This document shows positions 44,101 to 54,513 of a stretch of DNA of 64,000 nt, piece after piece. The notes below the pieces were generated by a model, which had not been told where the DNA came from, searched no databases, and saw only the letters and a list, made by a program, of their open reading frames with translations. This DNA comes from Plumapathes pennacea (lineage: Eukaryota > Cnidaria > Anthozoa > Antipatharia > Myriopathidae). The position numbers were made by a program, and so were the translations under genes. The stretch spans positions 5,323,274 to 5,387,273 of the forward strand of contig OZ038463.1 in NCBI GenBank assembly GCA_964036295.1. The letters run 5' to 3'. Positions within the stretch are counted from its first letter, which is position 1; each line of letters begins with the position of its first letter.

Positions 44101-47100
44101 ATATTTGTCACGGTGATTGTTCGATTTCCACTGACTAACCTTTGTTGCTTGTCCTTTCTAAATAAGTATCCGAGTTTAACACAAAACGGCGTCTGAAGCT
44201 CCCGATTTGCTTTCAAGCGCTGTTCCCTTTGCGGAGTCTTCTCTTCGGCCCGCTTTTTCTCCTGAAGGTCTCGATTCGCTTTCAAGCGCTGTTCTCTTTG
44301 CGGAGTTGTCTGTGTTACCCGCTTCTCTTCATGTCGCTTTCGATCGGCATTCATGCGCTGTTTTCTTTTCGGTCATAGTTCCGTCTTTTGTCGAGACGAA
44401 CTTGGCGCTGTTCGATCGTTTCACGATTCCGCCTTGCTCGTGCATGTTCCCTTCTCTTTTGAAGACGAGCTTCGCGAGACTGTTGTGTTTCAAGTTTTCC
44501 GGTTTTCAAGTTTTCCATTTTCGTGAACACAGCTGCGATATACTGTAGTTGCTTCGTTCAATCTAATTTCTCTCATTGCGAGTAAAACTACAGGGCCACA
44601 CGTGATCGATCCGGCCTTTGTTATTGGTTCTGCAGGGACGCGATAGGAACTGGGGACGAGGTCGCACGCAAGACTGACAGACTGACAGACTGACAGACTG
44701 ACAGACGAACATTAGATTTCGAGATGGCGGCAGGCTTGGAGTCTCCGATAAGGCGATAATACTACTGCATTAGCGTCGTGAGTATTTCCCTCACTTCGTT
44801 CGGGGATTATCATTATTATTATTATTATCATACATAAGTCACAATATGCAAAGTATAATAAAAGTTGAAAAGGATATTCTTCCCCATGTTGCGTGGTAAG
44901 CTTTGTGTCTCATATTTTAAGGTGTATGAGAACACATTTAATCTTTAAAATCCTGCTGTTTTTCTTTTTAAAACCGTATAAGCGTGTCATACGAGGGCTG
45001 TAAGTTCAAAACTCAAGATAAAACGGCACCATCTAAATTGGCCTTCAGAGGCACTTCAAGCTCACTTGACAACTTGAGTGCATAACTTACTTATGGCAAT
45101 TTGTTCGAGCTGGGATAGCATTTTTTAAAAAAGAAGTGACATTACAGAAAAGATATGTATTAAATTTCCAACGCAAGAACAAATTCTCATGCACTTACCA
45201 TTGCCAGGCCCCCAAGGTTCCCTTCGCCATCCTCAGACAGTTCATTTGTCCATTCCTTAAGTTCTTCATCTTTGGCAACATCACTGTCTTCTTTATAGTA
45301 CCTTGAGACAGAAGAGTCATTAAGAGTACAACGCAGATAAGTAGATTCATACTGATTGGCTACGAGCACACGTCGTGGACTTCGTAAGACGTAAGATTCA
45401 GGCTACGTCCACACAAACGCGTTTACGAATTTAAGCCTACGTTTTCAATGTTTTCGCCCGCCCACACTAAGGCTCCGGTCGCACTCGTAACTTTAACGAC
45501 GTTAATATCAACATCTGCATCATTTGAATTGCAAACAGCGCTTGTCACCAGAAATATATGTCAGCAAGTTGCTACCAAACATTGAAGAAGCCGTCGTATT
45601 GCCCCCAATGCTGAGCTGTTATCGACTAAACTTCCTAGTGCGACCGGCCCTAACTTCCATTTTCGAGTCGCCCTTCCACACTAATTCGTTTTCATATGCC
45701 AACGCGTCCGTTTTTAAAAGTCCCCACATTGGGAACCGGTTTTAAAAACCTCCAATTTTCAAGTCATCGCCTTAGACAAGTGTGGACGGAAAGCGAAAAT
45801 GCATAAAAAACTATGCGTTTACAAACGAAGCGCTGAAAAGATTATACGCACAAAGCAACATAGTCCTCAGCGAAGTTCCTAATGGTGTCGTAAAGCTTTC
45901 TTCCATCATCTCGGTAAGGGTAGTACGGCATTTTAGATTGGTCTCCTACTCCCCGTTTCTAGAATAAATGAATGAAAACCCACGAGAAGCAGCAAAATTA
46001 GTAAACGAAAAAAAAAAATAAATAAATAAATAAATAAAAGAAAAAAAATGGGATGGAGGAACTACGAAATAAATATTAACAGATGCAGCCACAATAAACA
46101 TTGATAGCTTTCATGCATGATATGTATACTACACTACTAGGGGCCAATTCAAAAACCATTTACAAGCGTATTTTACAAGTTGGGCCAATTTCCCCACACG
46201 TTAAAACACACTTTAATCCAATACCATGACCACTTCAGTTTCAGTTATACAATTGAGACCTGTATCTGTAATGTTTTGCAAACTTTTGTCCGATTGGAGT
46301 CCGTTTAGTGGCGTTTGAGTAATAGTCCAACTTGTAAAATACACGTGTAAATGTTTATTGAATTAGCCCCAGGTTGCAATTATGTTTGTAGGACTTTAGC
46401 GTGGGCAAAGTGTTGGCGCCACAATATCTGTTTTCAGATAATTCGCGTTTATGCAAATCTGGAGTAGAATGTAAAGATAGCCGAAATCGGATGTTACTGA
46501 AACGGGGAATGGAGAATGGGAATGAGATCAAAGAAGACGACAGAGCTAACTTTCGTGGGGTTAGGTTTAGGTTTAGTTTTAGAGTTAGGTTTATGGTTAG
46601 ACATCAAAACAACTAATCCCAACCATAACCTAACCCTAAAAATAAATCTAAACCTAACCCTACGAAAGTTAGCTCTGTCGGCTTCTTTGATTTAGTTACC
46701 CATTTCCCGTTTTAGTAACAAAGCCGCACACATGTATGTATGTTTTCACAATTTAAATTCATTTACATGCATCGTCGATGCATTACATGACCACAGACTG
46801 TGAATTGTGAAACCTCCAATAGTCAGGCAGACATATGTCGTGCATTTTACCTTCAATTCGGCGTCCAGATCAAGGTCTTCAAACGTCATGCTTTTATATT
46901 CTTGGTTGAGAAGTTTCAGACCGCTTTGATAGTCAATGCTCAACACGTTATAGATGGGTCCTTTGTGACCTAACCGAACATAAATGATAAACGTTACAGG
47001 TATAACAGCTATTAAAGGGGCCCTGTCAACCACAGTCCTTTGCGCGCCGAAATCCTTGGTTCCGCCATTTTTGGGGCCCCCGAATATCGAAAGATGAATA

Positions 47101-50100
47101 GCAATCCACTTCCATCCGACTCGTTTGAGGAGAAGATTAGTTTCTTTTAACCTAAAAGTGCTACTAACCTATTTTACGTTCTCTCGAGCTGGGAACCAAA
47201 CTCAGCCTTGGATTTTCCAGATAGTGTAAACAGAAACATTGAAAAGGCTGAGAGGGCCCCTTTAATAACAAAAACTGAAACAGCAGCAGAAGTAGCAGTG
47301 GCAGTTACAGAAATGCCAACTAAACGATACGACGACCGAGTGTTGTTCGTGCTTTGGTCACAAACTCTTCTCCATCAGATGATATTCTTTTGTTTTAAAC
47401 TGACACTTGCTTAAATTGGTACGTTAGAATCCGGGATAAAACGATTGAATTACTATAAATGTTCTTACCATACAACTTGATCTCGAACAGTTTATTGGTC
47501 TCCAGCATAGCTCGGCAGTGCTGTCGCATGAGCTGATATATAGGGTGGTATTCGGACATTTCTTTTTCCACCAAAGTGCAAAAGGCATCTAAATAGAGAT
47601 GTGTCTTGAGTCTCTTATGTACGAGATGCAACACGTTGAAGTCAGCGCGTTGTACAAACGACTTGGCTAAGAACCACTCTTTACCATCGCCAGGTTTGTA
47701 AACGCTTGCATTCGCATTCGAGTCTGTTTGTATAGCGACAGGGACAAGGCGTTTGATTTTACGATCGGTTTCCTTGACGACAAAGAAAGCTATCGGGGCA
47801 GTCAGTGGTATAACCGTGCGATTGAATTTTAGATCTTTGATGGCAGCATCCGGGACGTCGACACCATCCAACTCGGGAAAGTACGTGACATACACCTGAC
47901 CATCATCCAAGGCCTAAAAAAATGAATCAAAAGGGCAGTGTAAACATAAAATAGAAGTTGTAAAATCACTTTTGCTTTTTGCTTTTTAATTTTAGAGCCA
48001 ATCGCAGAGTTTGTAAGAAACAGAGAGGGAGAGAGAGAAAGAGAGAGAGAGGGAGAGAGAGGAGTGTGGGTAATCTAATCCACTAGTTACCTTTTCTAAG
48101 GCGTCTTTGTCACTTACTCCCAGAGCTTCGCTGAAAGCTCCGTGCCAGTCATATTCCTTGTTTAGCTTCTCCTCCATAAAGGACTTCCAACTGACTCCAG
48201 TGTCCTCTAAATTGAGTAACACAATCAAGTTAAACACACACAGTCAGCTTGACAATATGGTGTTTATGCCGAGCACAGTCCTTATCGAGAAAAAGATACA
48301 TCGGATATTCTCTGTGTTGCGGGTTTAAATAGTAATTAGGAAACAATCAACCAGCTTGCAATATATATTTAACTCACAAGTCCTTACCTTTCTCCTTTGT
48401 CACTTTCCAAAGCTGAAAAGGATTTACTCCTGCTACCCGCTGGTCAGCAAAACATCGGTCTTTAAAAAAGTTTTCCTCCACAGAAGGGATCATCTTTAAG
48501 TTGGTCATGGCGCTTCGTCTCTGCAGTAAAATTCTAATCATTAGAGGCTCAGACGTTAACACTATTTAATGGTTTGTCTCTGCAGTTATTGACCAACAGA
48601 CGTGAATCAGAATTAAAATAAGAGTTTTTATCATTTCTAACAGACCATCTCACGTCATTTAAACGTAAAACCAAGGTAGCAAACGTTTTTAGATATTGAA
48701 ACACGAAACAGCTGGAAACAAGAGGTGGAGCTGATAACACTGAAGGCATCACACTGCATAGTATTTTGTATAATTATGATTATTTTTAAAACTGCTTCTC
48801 AATTTCAGTTCTCGCACCTTGTGTTTCTTGTAAAACGTCTCAAAGATGACGGCGTAGTCTATGAGTGTTGGTTCGCCGTGAAAGCGCGGATCTTTCAAAG
48901 TGAAATGAGACTCCAGATCTTTGTTGACGTCCGCGTTGTCTGTCATCTTCATGTACCATTCAATTGTGAACGGATCGGTGGACGCGCTCTGTACAAAACT
49001 TGATGCTGCTTTCTTGTAAAGCATCGGGATGATCATCTCGGAACTACTGCTCAGCGAAATGTAAGAAAGGCAGTTAGGGACAGAAACAGCAGAGAAAAAA
49101 ACAAATAATGACAGAGAGAGGAGAAGAGAGACAAAAATGTAACAGAAATTAGAGGCGAAGAGAAAAAAGATGAGTTAAAGTTAAAAGTTAACGTGGTTAA
49201 GCTCGACTTATGACGCGGCGAGAGCACAAATTGAAACTGTATAGATCCTTCTGTCTACTGAGCATTATTGAGGCTGATCCTCTAAGTTTTTCACTTACAT
49301 AGGACACCTTATACAGTAGTATCAATTTGTTTTTTACCGTTTCGAATTGATAGAGAGAATTTATCCGGATTCAAGGCATTTGTTAGACTGTTCCAGTCCT
49401 CCTTTTCTGGCCAAAGATCGTGTGCACGAGTGTAAATCCGAGGTCTGGATCCGAGCCCGGCCTTGCCCCCAGACCTACCAGCCGCTCGGATCCAGACCTC
49501 TCGAAGTGAGAACTTTAAATTCAGAAACTTTGTATTCGAAGTAATTTTCAAGTGTAAACGGGGCCTACAAATGTACACGAGGACTTAATGTTGATACAAC
49601 ATTGCTGTCATGCGAAGATAAAATTTCTGTATCCGTATCATTTGCATGATTGATCATTCGGTCGGACATATTAGAACAACTACTACTTACTCTGGTGTGG
49701 AGTCTTTAGCTCTACTTGTTAAAGGAAGCAAAAAATATTACGATTAGCGTTAGTGGGATTAGTTTGCACTCATTAAAGCAATGAAATATTGACTAAATTA
49801 AAACATACAATACATCATTATAGTTACTCAGATCACAAATATTTAACCCTTACACTCATGTTCACGGGAATCGATACAACACAACAAAAACACATATATA
49901 AATGCACGGGAATTATACGTAATTCGTGGGACAAACGAGATTAATGTTCTCATATTATTATGTAGAAATTCAGTGATTTTTACCTGGAAAACTCATTGTC
50001 CTCAGACGTCAAATGAACTAATGACTTCCTCACTTTCCTTGTAATTTCCCTTTTCATCAAACAAACGTTAGATGCATAGCGGGCTAGTCCAATCCTACAT

Positions 50101-52328
50101 TTCAGTTCTGTCAAAGATGACAAGAGAAGAACACAATATGATAAGTCATACCTGGGACGAGAGACAGATAGAAGTAAATTCAAGGATCCGCATAGTAAAC
50201 GAGACTTAACGACAAACTAAACACCGTGCATACATGTTGTCTTGCTTTCTCTTGTTCTATGTTGCCTCGCGCCTGAGTGTGCTAAAAATTCTTTAAATGG
50301 GCCCCTCTCATCCTTTTCAATGTTTTTGTTTACATTTGGAAAATCCAAGGCTGAATTTGGTTCACAACACGAAAAAACATAATTAATAAAAAAAAAAAAC
50401 AAAAACAAAAAACAAAAAACAAAAAACAATAACAATAACAAAAACAACAGAAAGAAAAAGAAAGAAAACAAGGTTAGTATCTTCTCCTCAAAGGAGTCGG
50501 ATGGAAGTGGATTGCTATTCATCTTTCGACTTTTGGGGCCCCAGAAAAGGCAGAACCAAGGATTTCGGCGCGCAAAGGACTGTGGTTGAGAGGGCCCCTT
50601 ATAGGCCAAGTATATCTAAATACAAAAGACTGTCATAAAATACCGGGGTGACTCACCGTCACATTGAATCCCGCCAAAGTCCTCCGTGCATTGACAGCGG
50701 TACCCATCTATAACTTCGGGATTCTGTATGCATTTGCCGTCGTTTTTACAAGGATTTGGTGAGCATCTATCGCCTGTTTGTGGCTTCATGACTAAAGGTT
50801 CGTTGAGAGAGTTTCTGTCGCTCAATGCTGTAGAGCCACTGCCGTCATCTGAAACGCAAAGATAAACTTTATTCATGGTACTTTCTCAGTTTAAACTTCT
50901 CAGGGCTCTGAACTGCAATTTCCATCCATTGTTCAGTTTCTAGCCTCACAGTGTGACACTAGCTCTTAAGAGAACTAGATTAACTGCGTCGGCGTGGTGA
51001 TAAAAACGCTGGTGTATCAACTGAAAGTTGATTAAGGTACTGGAACGCCATAAGAGTAACAGTAGCTGATGTTTCGAGCGTTAGCCCTTTAACAGAGCAT
51101 TATAGTCTTATTGACTAAAGCCAGCTTTCGATATTCCTGAATGGTAACAACATTAGATTGGCTGACAGGCTGCAAAAATAAATAAATAAATAAAAATAAT
51201 AATAATAATAATTATTGAGAACAAATATCTTATTTTGTTGTTGTCATCTAACAAAAAAATCTAAAAATATATCTTGGTTATCAGGTTTCCCTCCCTGGTG
51301 TGTGTGGAACTGAGAAAAAATAATTCAAATAGTTTTCTTCGGAACAAGTTATCGGATGCCAAATTATCCTGACATCTATCCCTGGTGAAAAAGTTGATTA
51401 CCGTCAGAAGCTGCATGCATAATTATGCCAAACGTGTAGGCCATTTTAGATTAAGCAACAATTCATATCCTTGTTTTTTTCATAGTGTGATCGAACTTAG
51501 AAATAGATCTGAACAAAAATTATTTTCTTGTATAAATAATTTTCAAAAAATTGTGGTGACAAGAGACACTGTACCAGAAACTCCTACTGAGGCGACGCTT
51601 AAGGCACTGGTGCGCCCGCAAAGAGTCATAGACCTTTTCTAAAATTTGGTTCCCACAGTTCAACGGGGTCCAAATAGAGTGAAAACTCAAATACAAATGC
51701 TAATTTATTCTCAGGAAACAAATTGCAGTATATATATAGTATTGATTCAACATCCACGAACAACTAGTAAACAGCAAACAAGGATTATTACAAAATTAGC
51801 TAGAACCTCAAAAAATTTGGGATTAGCGATGTAAAACTAGAAGTTCATTGGCTTATTTTGAATTTAGTTTTCTGGCGTTTCTCACGTGAAAACTTCAAAA
51901 CTGACGCAACTGAAATGACAACACATCGAAACACAAACCATAAGTAAACTCTTACTTTGCACAAACGTATTCAGAATGAAGACTGAAATTGATGAATCTG
52001 CATGGACTTCACAATCATCAGATTTGGAGGTATAATACCTTCCGATGCGACTAAAATTTCATAATTTGTAAAGCTGGTCATTTTGTTTGAAGGCATAATA
52101 TCTTCAAGAAGACACATCCCGTACTTTAAATTGCAGCCTCAGAATAAGAGTACTCGTGAAAAAGAACATTTACAGCTAAGGATAATTACTCATGCAAAAG
52201 ATAGAAGTTAGAACAGAAAACAGAGACTGTTGTTAGTGCTACTGAGTTCGAAAAATACGTATCCCACCTGTTTTAGCACTGTGCACGAGGACGAGAATTG
52301 TCAGCAAGAGAACCGGTGTTTTCTTCAT
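38186..52328 (-). CDS. secreted EGF plus lipoxygenase-fold protein, iron site degenerate (13 exons, 699 aa)
   Basis: Exons: 52328-52268, 50848-50657, 50107-49984, 49714-49691, 49046-48818, 48520-48388, 48206-48091, 47913-47469, 46969-46851, 45958-45852, 45301-45199, 39143-38928, 38416-38186; frame is continuous over 2100 nt. Order: signal peptide, one EGF-like domain, a short basic linker, then a full lipoxygenase domain. Signatures include FADQRVAGVNPFQLWK, IKRLVPVAIQT, KEWFLAKSFVQRADF, YHPIYQLMRQH, MPYYPYRDDGRKLYDTI, YGGFVPNAPHKL and LPYPYLLPKYVTNSIST. Family iron ligands are His, His, His, Asn/His and C-terminal Ile; here the aligned residues are Lys393, His398, His580, Thr584 and Thr699. 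Dioxygenase activity is therefore doubtful. No PLAT domain is seen. A 5' UTR intron is likely (acceptor at 52345-52346, donor at 52585). Confidence 0.9.
41092..42102 (+). CDS. class A (rhodopsin-like) GPCR, 336 aa, intronless
   Basis: Seven hydrophobic segments fit a rhodopsin-type receptor. Landmarks: NLSLTD in TM2 (Asp89), Cys116 before TM3, DRY at 143-145, a TM6 FILCYLPY (proline kept, the usual Trp of CWxP absent) and NPLIY at 299-303. The N-terminus is His/Met-rich with one N-glycosylation site (NHS). The second extracellular loop (RLWYPMSHSY) is short and lacks the usual Cys, as in melanocortin/adenosine/cannabinoid-like receptors and many cnidarian orphans; ligand unknown. The gene lies wholly inside the 6-kb intron 12 of the lipoxygenase-like gene, on the opposite strand. 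Confidence 0.92.
   Translation: MNHSTGNHHMEHRQQTDHMHGHMATCVHFMKSNFELHGSPAPVIANACLNIPLAILVTASSILVLWSIRTTRSLHLPSKLLLLNLSLTDFGVGIIAQPLFVTFLLAKVKRDEATSCFAYAAFGVIGAMLNSVSIMTMTAISVDRYISLYFHISYRAILTVKRVSLVLAVIWVFSGLYAFLRLWYPMSHSYLIIVICCISFIVTSVAYTMVYVRLRHHFSNQIQAQTQGHVRQQPAATTLNVAKFRKSTSGMLIVYCAFILCYLPYVVAKVVKQLIGHSASVQCLIEYTLTIVCLNSFLNPLIYYFRLPAIRTGVLETLRNIFGRSSQPETFESRTT
42653..43140. mobile_element. non-autonomous DNA transposon with ~45-bp inverted ends
   Basis: Left end acccgggccaaacgccgtac then ttcatatgagccgaactcaa; right end ttgagttcggcttatgtgaa then gtacggcatttgacccgggc. It contains no transposase frame. It lies directly downstream of the GPCR gene. Confidence 0.75.
43150..43320. repeat. 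compound microsatellite (att)n, (ctcgtt)n, (cttatt)n
   Basis: Successive blocks of att, then ctcgtt hexamers, then tcgtta/ttattc units over about 170 bp. Confidence 0.9.
44085..44520 (-). pseudogene. STPR-like basic repeat fragment with frameshift
   Basis: The minus strand encodes Arg/Lys/Gln-rich repeats: SREARLQKRREHARARRNRE then IEQRQVRLDKRRNYDRK in one frame, continuing as MNADRKRHEEK and two copies of TPQREQRLKANR(D/E)LQ in another. The frame shift is near 44355-44370. About 23-residue repeats of this type (STPR) occur in DNA-binding proteins and next to helicase/Helitron-type genes. No downstream domain is present, so it is probably a decayed fragment. Confidence 0.45.
44669..44706. 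repeat. gactgaca tandem repeat
   Basis: Four to five copies of gactgaca in a row, in the large intron of the lipoxygenase-like gene. Confidence 0.85.
45385..45830. mobile_element. DNA-transposon-like repeat (tacgtccacac / gtgtggacg ends)
   Basis: Inverted short ends ctacgtccacacaaacgcg (about 45403) and agtgtggacggaaagcg (about 45779), with further mirrored acgcgtttacg/gcgtttacaaacg words. Related sequence is at about 39795-40055. Boundaries uncertain. Confidence 0.4.
46141..46370. mobile_element. MITE in intron 9 of the lipoxygenase-like gene
   Basis: Ends gggccaattcaaaaaccatt (left) and tttattgaattagcccc (right) are inverted, followed inward by attttacaagttgg and ccaacttgtaaaat. A relative, split by another insertion, is at about 53194-53500. 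Confidence 0.75.
46499..46717. mobile_element. foldback MITE with internal GGTTTAG/TTAGGG-like repeats, copy 2
   Basis: Ends aacggggaatggagaatggg then atgagatcaaagaag, and cttctttgatttagttaccc then atttcccgttt are inverted. The core is gttaggtttaggtttagttt facing taacctaaccctaaaaataa. Same family as 22692-22862. Confidence 0.8.
47012..47265. mobile_element. MITE, TTAAAGGGGCCCT ends, copy 1
   Basis: Left attaaaggggccctgtcaac and right gctgagagggcccctttaat are inverted. It lies in intron 8 of the lipoxygenase-like gene. The inner segment (cctttgcgcgccgaaatcct) recurs in reverse orientation at 50291-50603. Confidence 0.8.
48019..48062. repeat. GA-rich microsatellite
   Basis: Run of agagaggga/gaga units next to exon 7 of the lipoxygenase-like gene. 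Confidence 0.8.
50291..50603. mobile_element. MITE, same family, inverted, copy 2
   Basis: Ends ctttaaatgggcccctctca and ggttgagagggccccttata; internal ggatttcggcgcgcaaagga is the reverse complement of the 47012 copy. An (aaaaac)n stretch (about 50389-50460) sits inside. It lies in intron 2 of the lipoxygenase-like gene. Confidence 0.8.
50657..50848 (-). other. EGF-like domain exon of the lipoxygenase-like gene
   Basis: A phase 1-1 exon with the six-Cys EGF pattern: CSPNPCKNDGKCIQNPE, then GYRCQCTEDFGGIQC. This domain is not part of standard animal lipoxygenases, which carry an N-terminal PLAT domain instead. Confidence 0.9.
50967..51110. repeat. dispersed repeat with gatgtttcgagcg core, copy 2
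   Basis: Begins agctcttaagagaactagat and ends gctgatgtttcgagcgttag then ccctttaacagagc; same family and orientation as the copy at 23373. Confidence 0.7.
52268..52328 (-). other. signal peptide exon of the lipoxygenase-like gene
   Basis: MKKTPVLLLTILVLVHSAKT: basic start, hydrophobic core and a small-residue cleavage region. It ends in phase 1 at a GTGGGA donor. It predicts secretion, unlike ordinary cytosolic animal lipoxygenases. Confidence 0.8.
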
Positions 52329-53193
52329 GGCAACTGGTACGTTGCTAAAAAAAATAATTTGGAGAGACAAACGTTAATTCGTATTAGAAGTAGGATAAAT
52401 CGCAACTCGTAAATCTAATAAGAAAAGACATTACATAGGTGAGAACATTAAAGTAAGATTATCGGTGTGAACGACGTATTTCTGTTTAATGCTCTATCTT
52501 TGATGTGATTACTTAGATGTTAACTCGATACGACCTCTTTGTGGTAGACAGTAGTCCATAGTGAGGGTTAGCGATGTTTACTTACCTAAAATACACCGCG
52601 GGAAACCCTAAAATGCTTTATGTTCTCGATATGTTTTTGCCAAAATGGCCGGTGATAAGTCGGCAAGAAATTGTCTGTTTATAGGTCACGTCATAAATAT
52701 TTTATTAAATATAATGGTTCGTGGCTTTGGATAAAGGAACAACCAGCACAACACAATTAACTGGAAACGAGATTCTTGTAAGATTTTGGTTCGACTGTGT
52801 TTGCTTTCTTATCACTGTGTCAAATGTAATGAAGTCAAGAAATAACACCACAACCTTATGAAAATGCTGGGATCAGTAGTTTGGATTAAACTAAACATGA
52901 AAGGACGCTACATCCGGGATCGTTATCTCCCTACCAGTCGCCAAAAATGGCGGATGTACGATGACGTCATTATTCCCGCCTTTTCTTATAGCTTTTTAAA
53001 CTACTCTGATTGACAGCGCCAGGTGTACTCTGTTTACCTTTGCGGGCTTCTCAAGAAGAATACATATGATACAACAAACCGTGTAACTGCCGTAGTGCAT
53101 GTACATTTTATCGAACAGTACTGCAGCACTTTGTACTGTTCACGGAATCGTTGATTCTTGTAGTTCGGGTGTGGCTGTCAAGCTACTAGGCCA

Positions 53194-53500
53194 CGGGCCA
53201 ATTCAAGAAGCATTTATACGTTTATTTTACAAGTTGGATCACTTTTTTAAACACTACTGAAGCCCGGTTCAAACTTCTATCTTCACGTAAGTCGAACTCA
53301 ATGCAAATTAGCTCAAACAATGGCTTTTGTTCACTTGCAATGAGTTCGACTCATGTGAAGCTCGACGTTTGACCCGGGCCTAAATAAACTTCAATGCGTA
53401 AAGAATCATGGAAGGATGCAGGTCCCAAATGCAACAGTATATGGCTGTGGTACTATATTGAAAATTATCTTAATTTGTCCAACTTGTAAATGTTTACTTG
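53194..53500. mobile_element. MITE of the 46141 family, interrupted by another element
   Basis: Left end gggccaattcaagaagcatt with attttacaagttgg; right part gtccaacttgtaaatgttta. The two halves are separated by the element at 53260-53383. Confidence 0.6.
53260..53383. mobile_element. nested foldback element with cccgggcc ends
   Basis: Left gcccggttcaaacttctatc with gtcgaactcaatgcaa; right ttgcaatgagttcgactcat with gtttgacccgggcc. Its ends resemble those of the element at 42653-43140. Confidence 0.7.
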
Positions 53501-54181
53501 CATGTCCATGGTCTGGTTTATTGCTGCTTTCGTAATTATTGATTGCTTTCGTAATTAAAAACTGGTCTGAGCTTAACTTTAGCAGGTTTGAATGAATTAA
53601 CACAAACTTCAATGAAATGTATGTATGATAACCACCTTAACACTTAGCAACGCTAACAATCTATTGCGGCCTTCTTACAAATGAAACATGCATGGTATAG
53701 CGAACTTAGGATCTGATCGAACAGTAGACGGGTGACCCAACTTTGAATTCACACGTGACAATGTCAATCAATGATCAGGAGAACTTGACTTCAAGGACTT
53801 AAAATTTGAAGTTGTTTTATCCTTGAATAACTGGCTATCAACTGAGAGAAGTGTGGATGTTTGATGTGTCTATTGTTGAAGGAGGGGGAAGGGAAGGTAT
53901 TATTTATACATGGAGGAGTTGGGCAGGGACGTCAGGGGCACGGTCAGGGACATGGCATAGCTCTGTAGTTACACTATAGTAATCCTATCGCTTCGTTCAT
54001 TTATTAAGTCAAGCTTACTCAATCAAATTATGGAGTGCTTGAGAATTTGGCATTCTGTGGAACCTCTTCCTTTATATTTAGAAATCCAAAAAAAAAATTT
54101 GACGTACGGCTGAGCTGCAGACGATTGTATCCACAGAATTAATTTTCTTGCGACTCCACTGATTTGTTATGATTATGTGAT

Positions 54182-54513
54182 TACTGTATTTCCTCGATTA
54201 AGCGCCCTCCCTCGATTAAGCACAGTACGAGATTAACAAATGGCATACTTATAAGTTATGGCTGATAAAGGAAACGCGTTATATACTGTTAACGTTACAT
54301 GAATTAGTTAATCCAGCCCGTGGAAAACGTTACTGCAAATGTCTTTATAACTTCGCTTTTTTCCATTTTGAATAGTTATATCGCACAAATTAAATGTTTC
54401 AAAATATTTCAAGTCACATTTTTATATTAAGCGCCTTCCCTTGATTAAGCGCCCCCTTTGGTCACGAAACTTGAAATAGGCGCCCAGGTTACTTACTCGA
54501 CGAAATACTGTAT
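54182..54513. mobile_element. MITE with tactgtatttcctcgattaagcgcc-type ends
   Basis: Left tactgtatttcctcgattaa then gcgccctccctcgattaagc; right ggcgcccaggttacttactc then gacgaaatactgta. Inverted ends, no ORF. Confidence 0.75.

Noticed and set aside
46555..46660. interstitial telomere
   Set aside because: The TTAGGG-like words are degenerate, short and inside a foldback MITE present in two copies.
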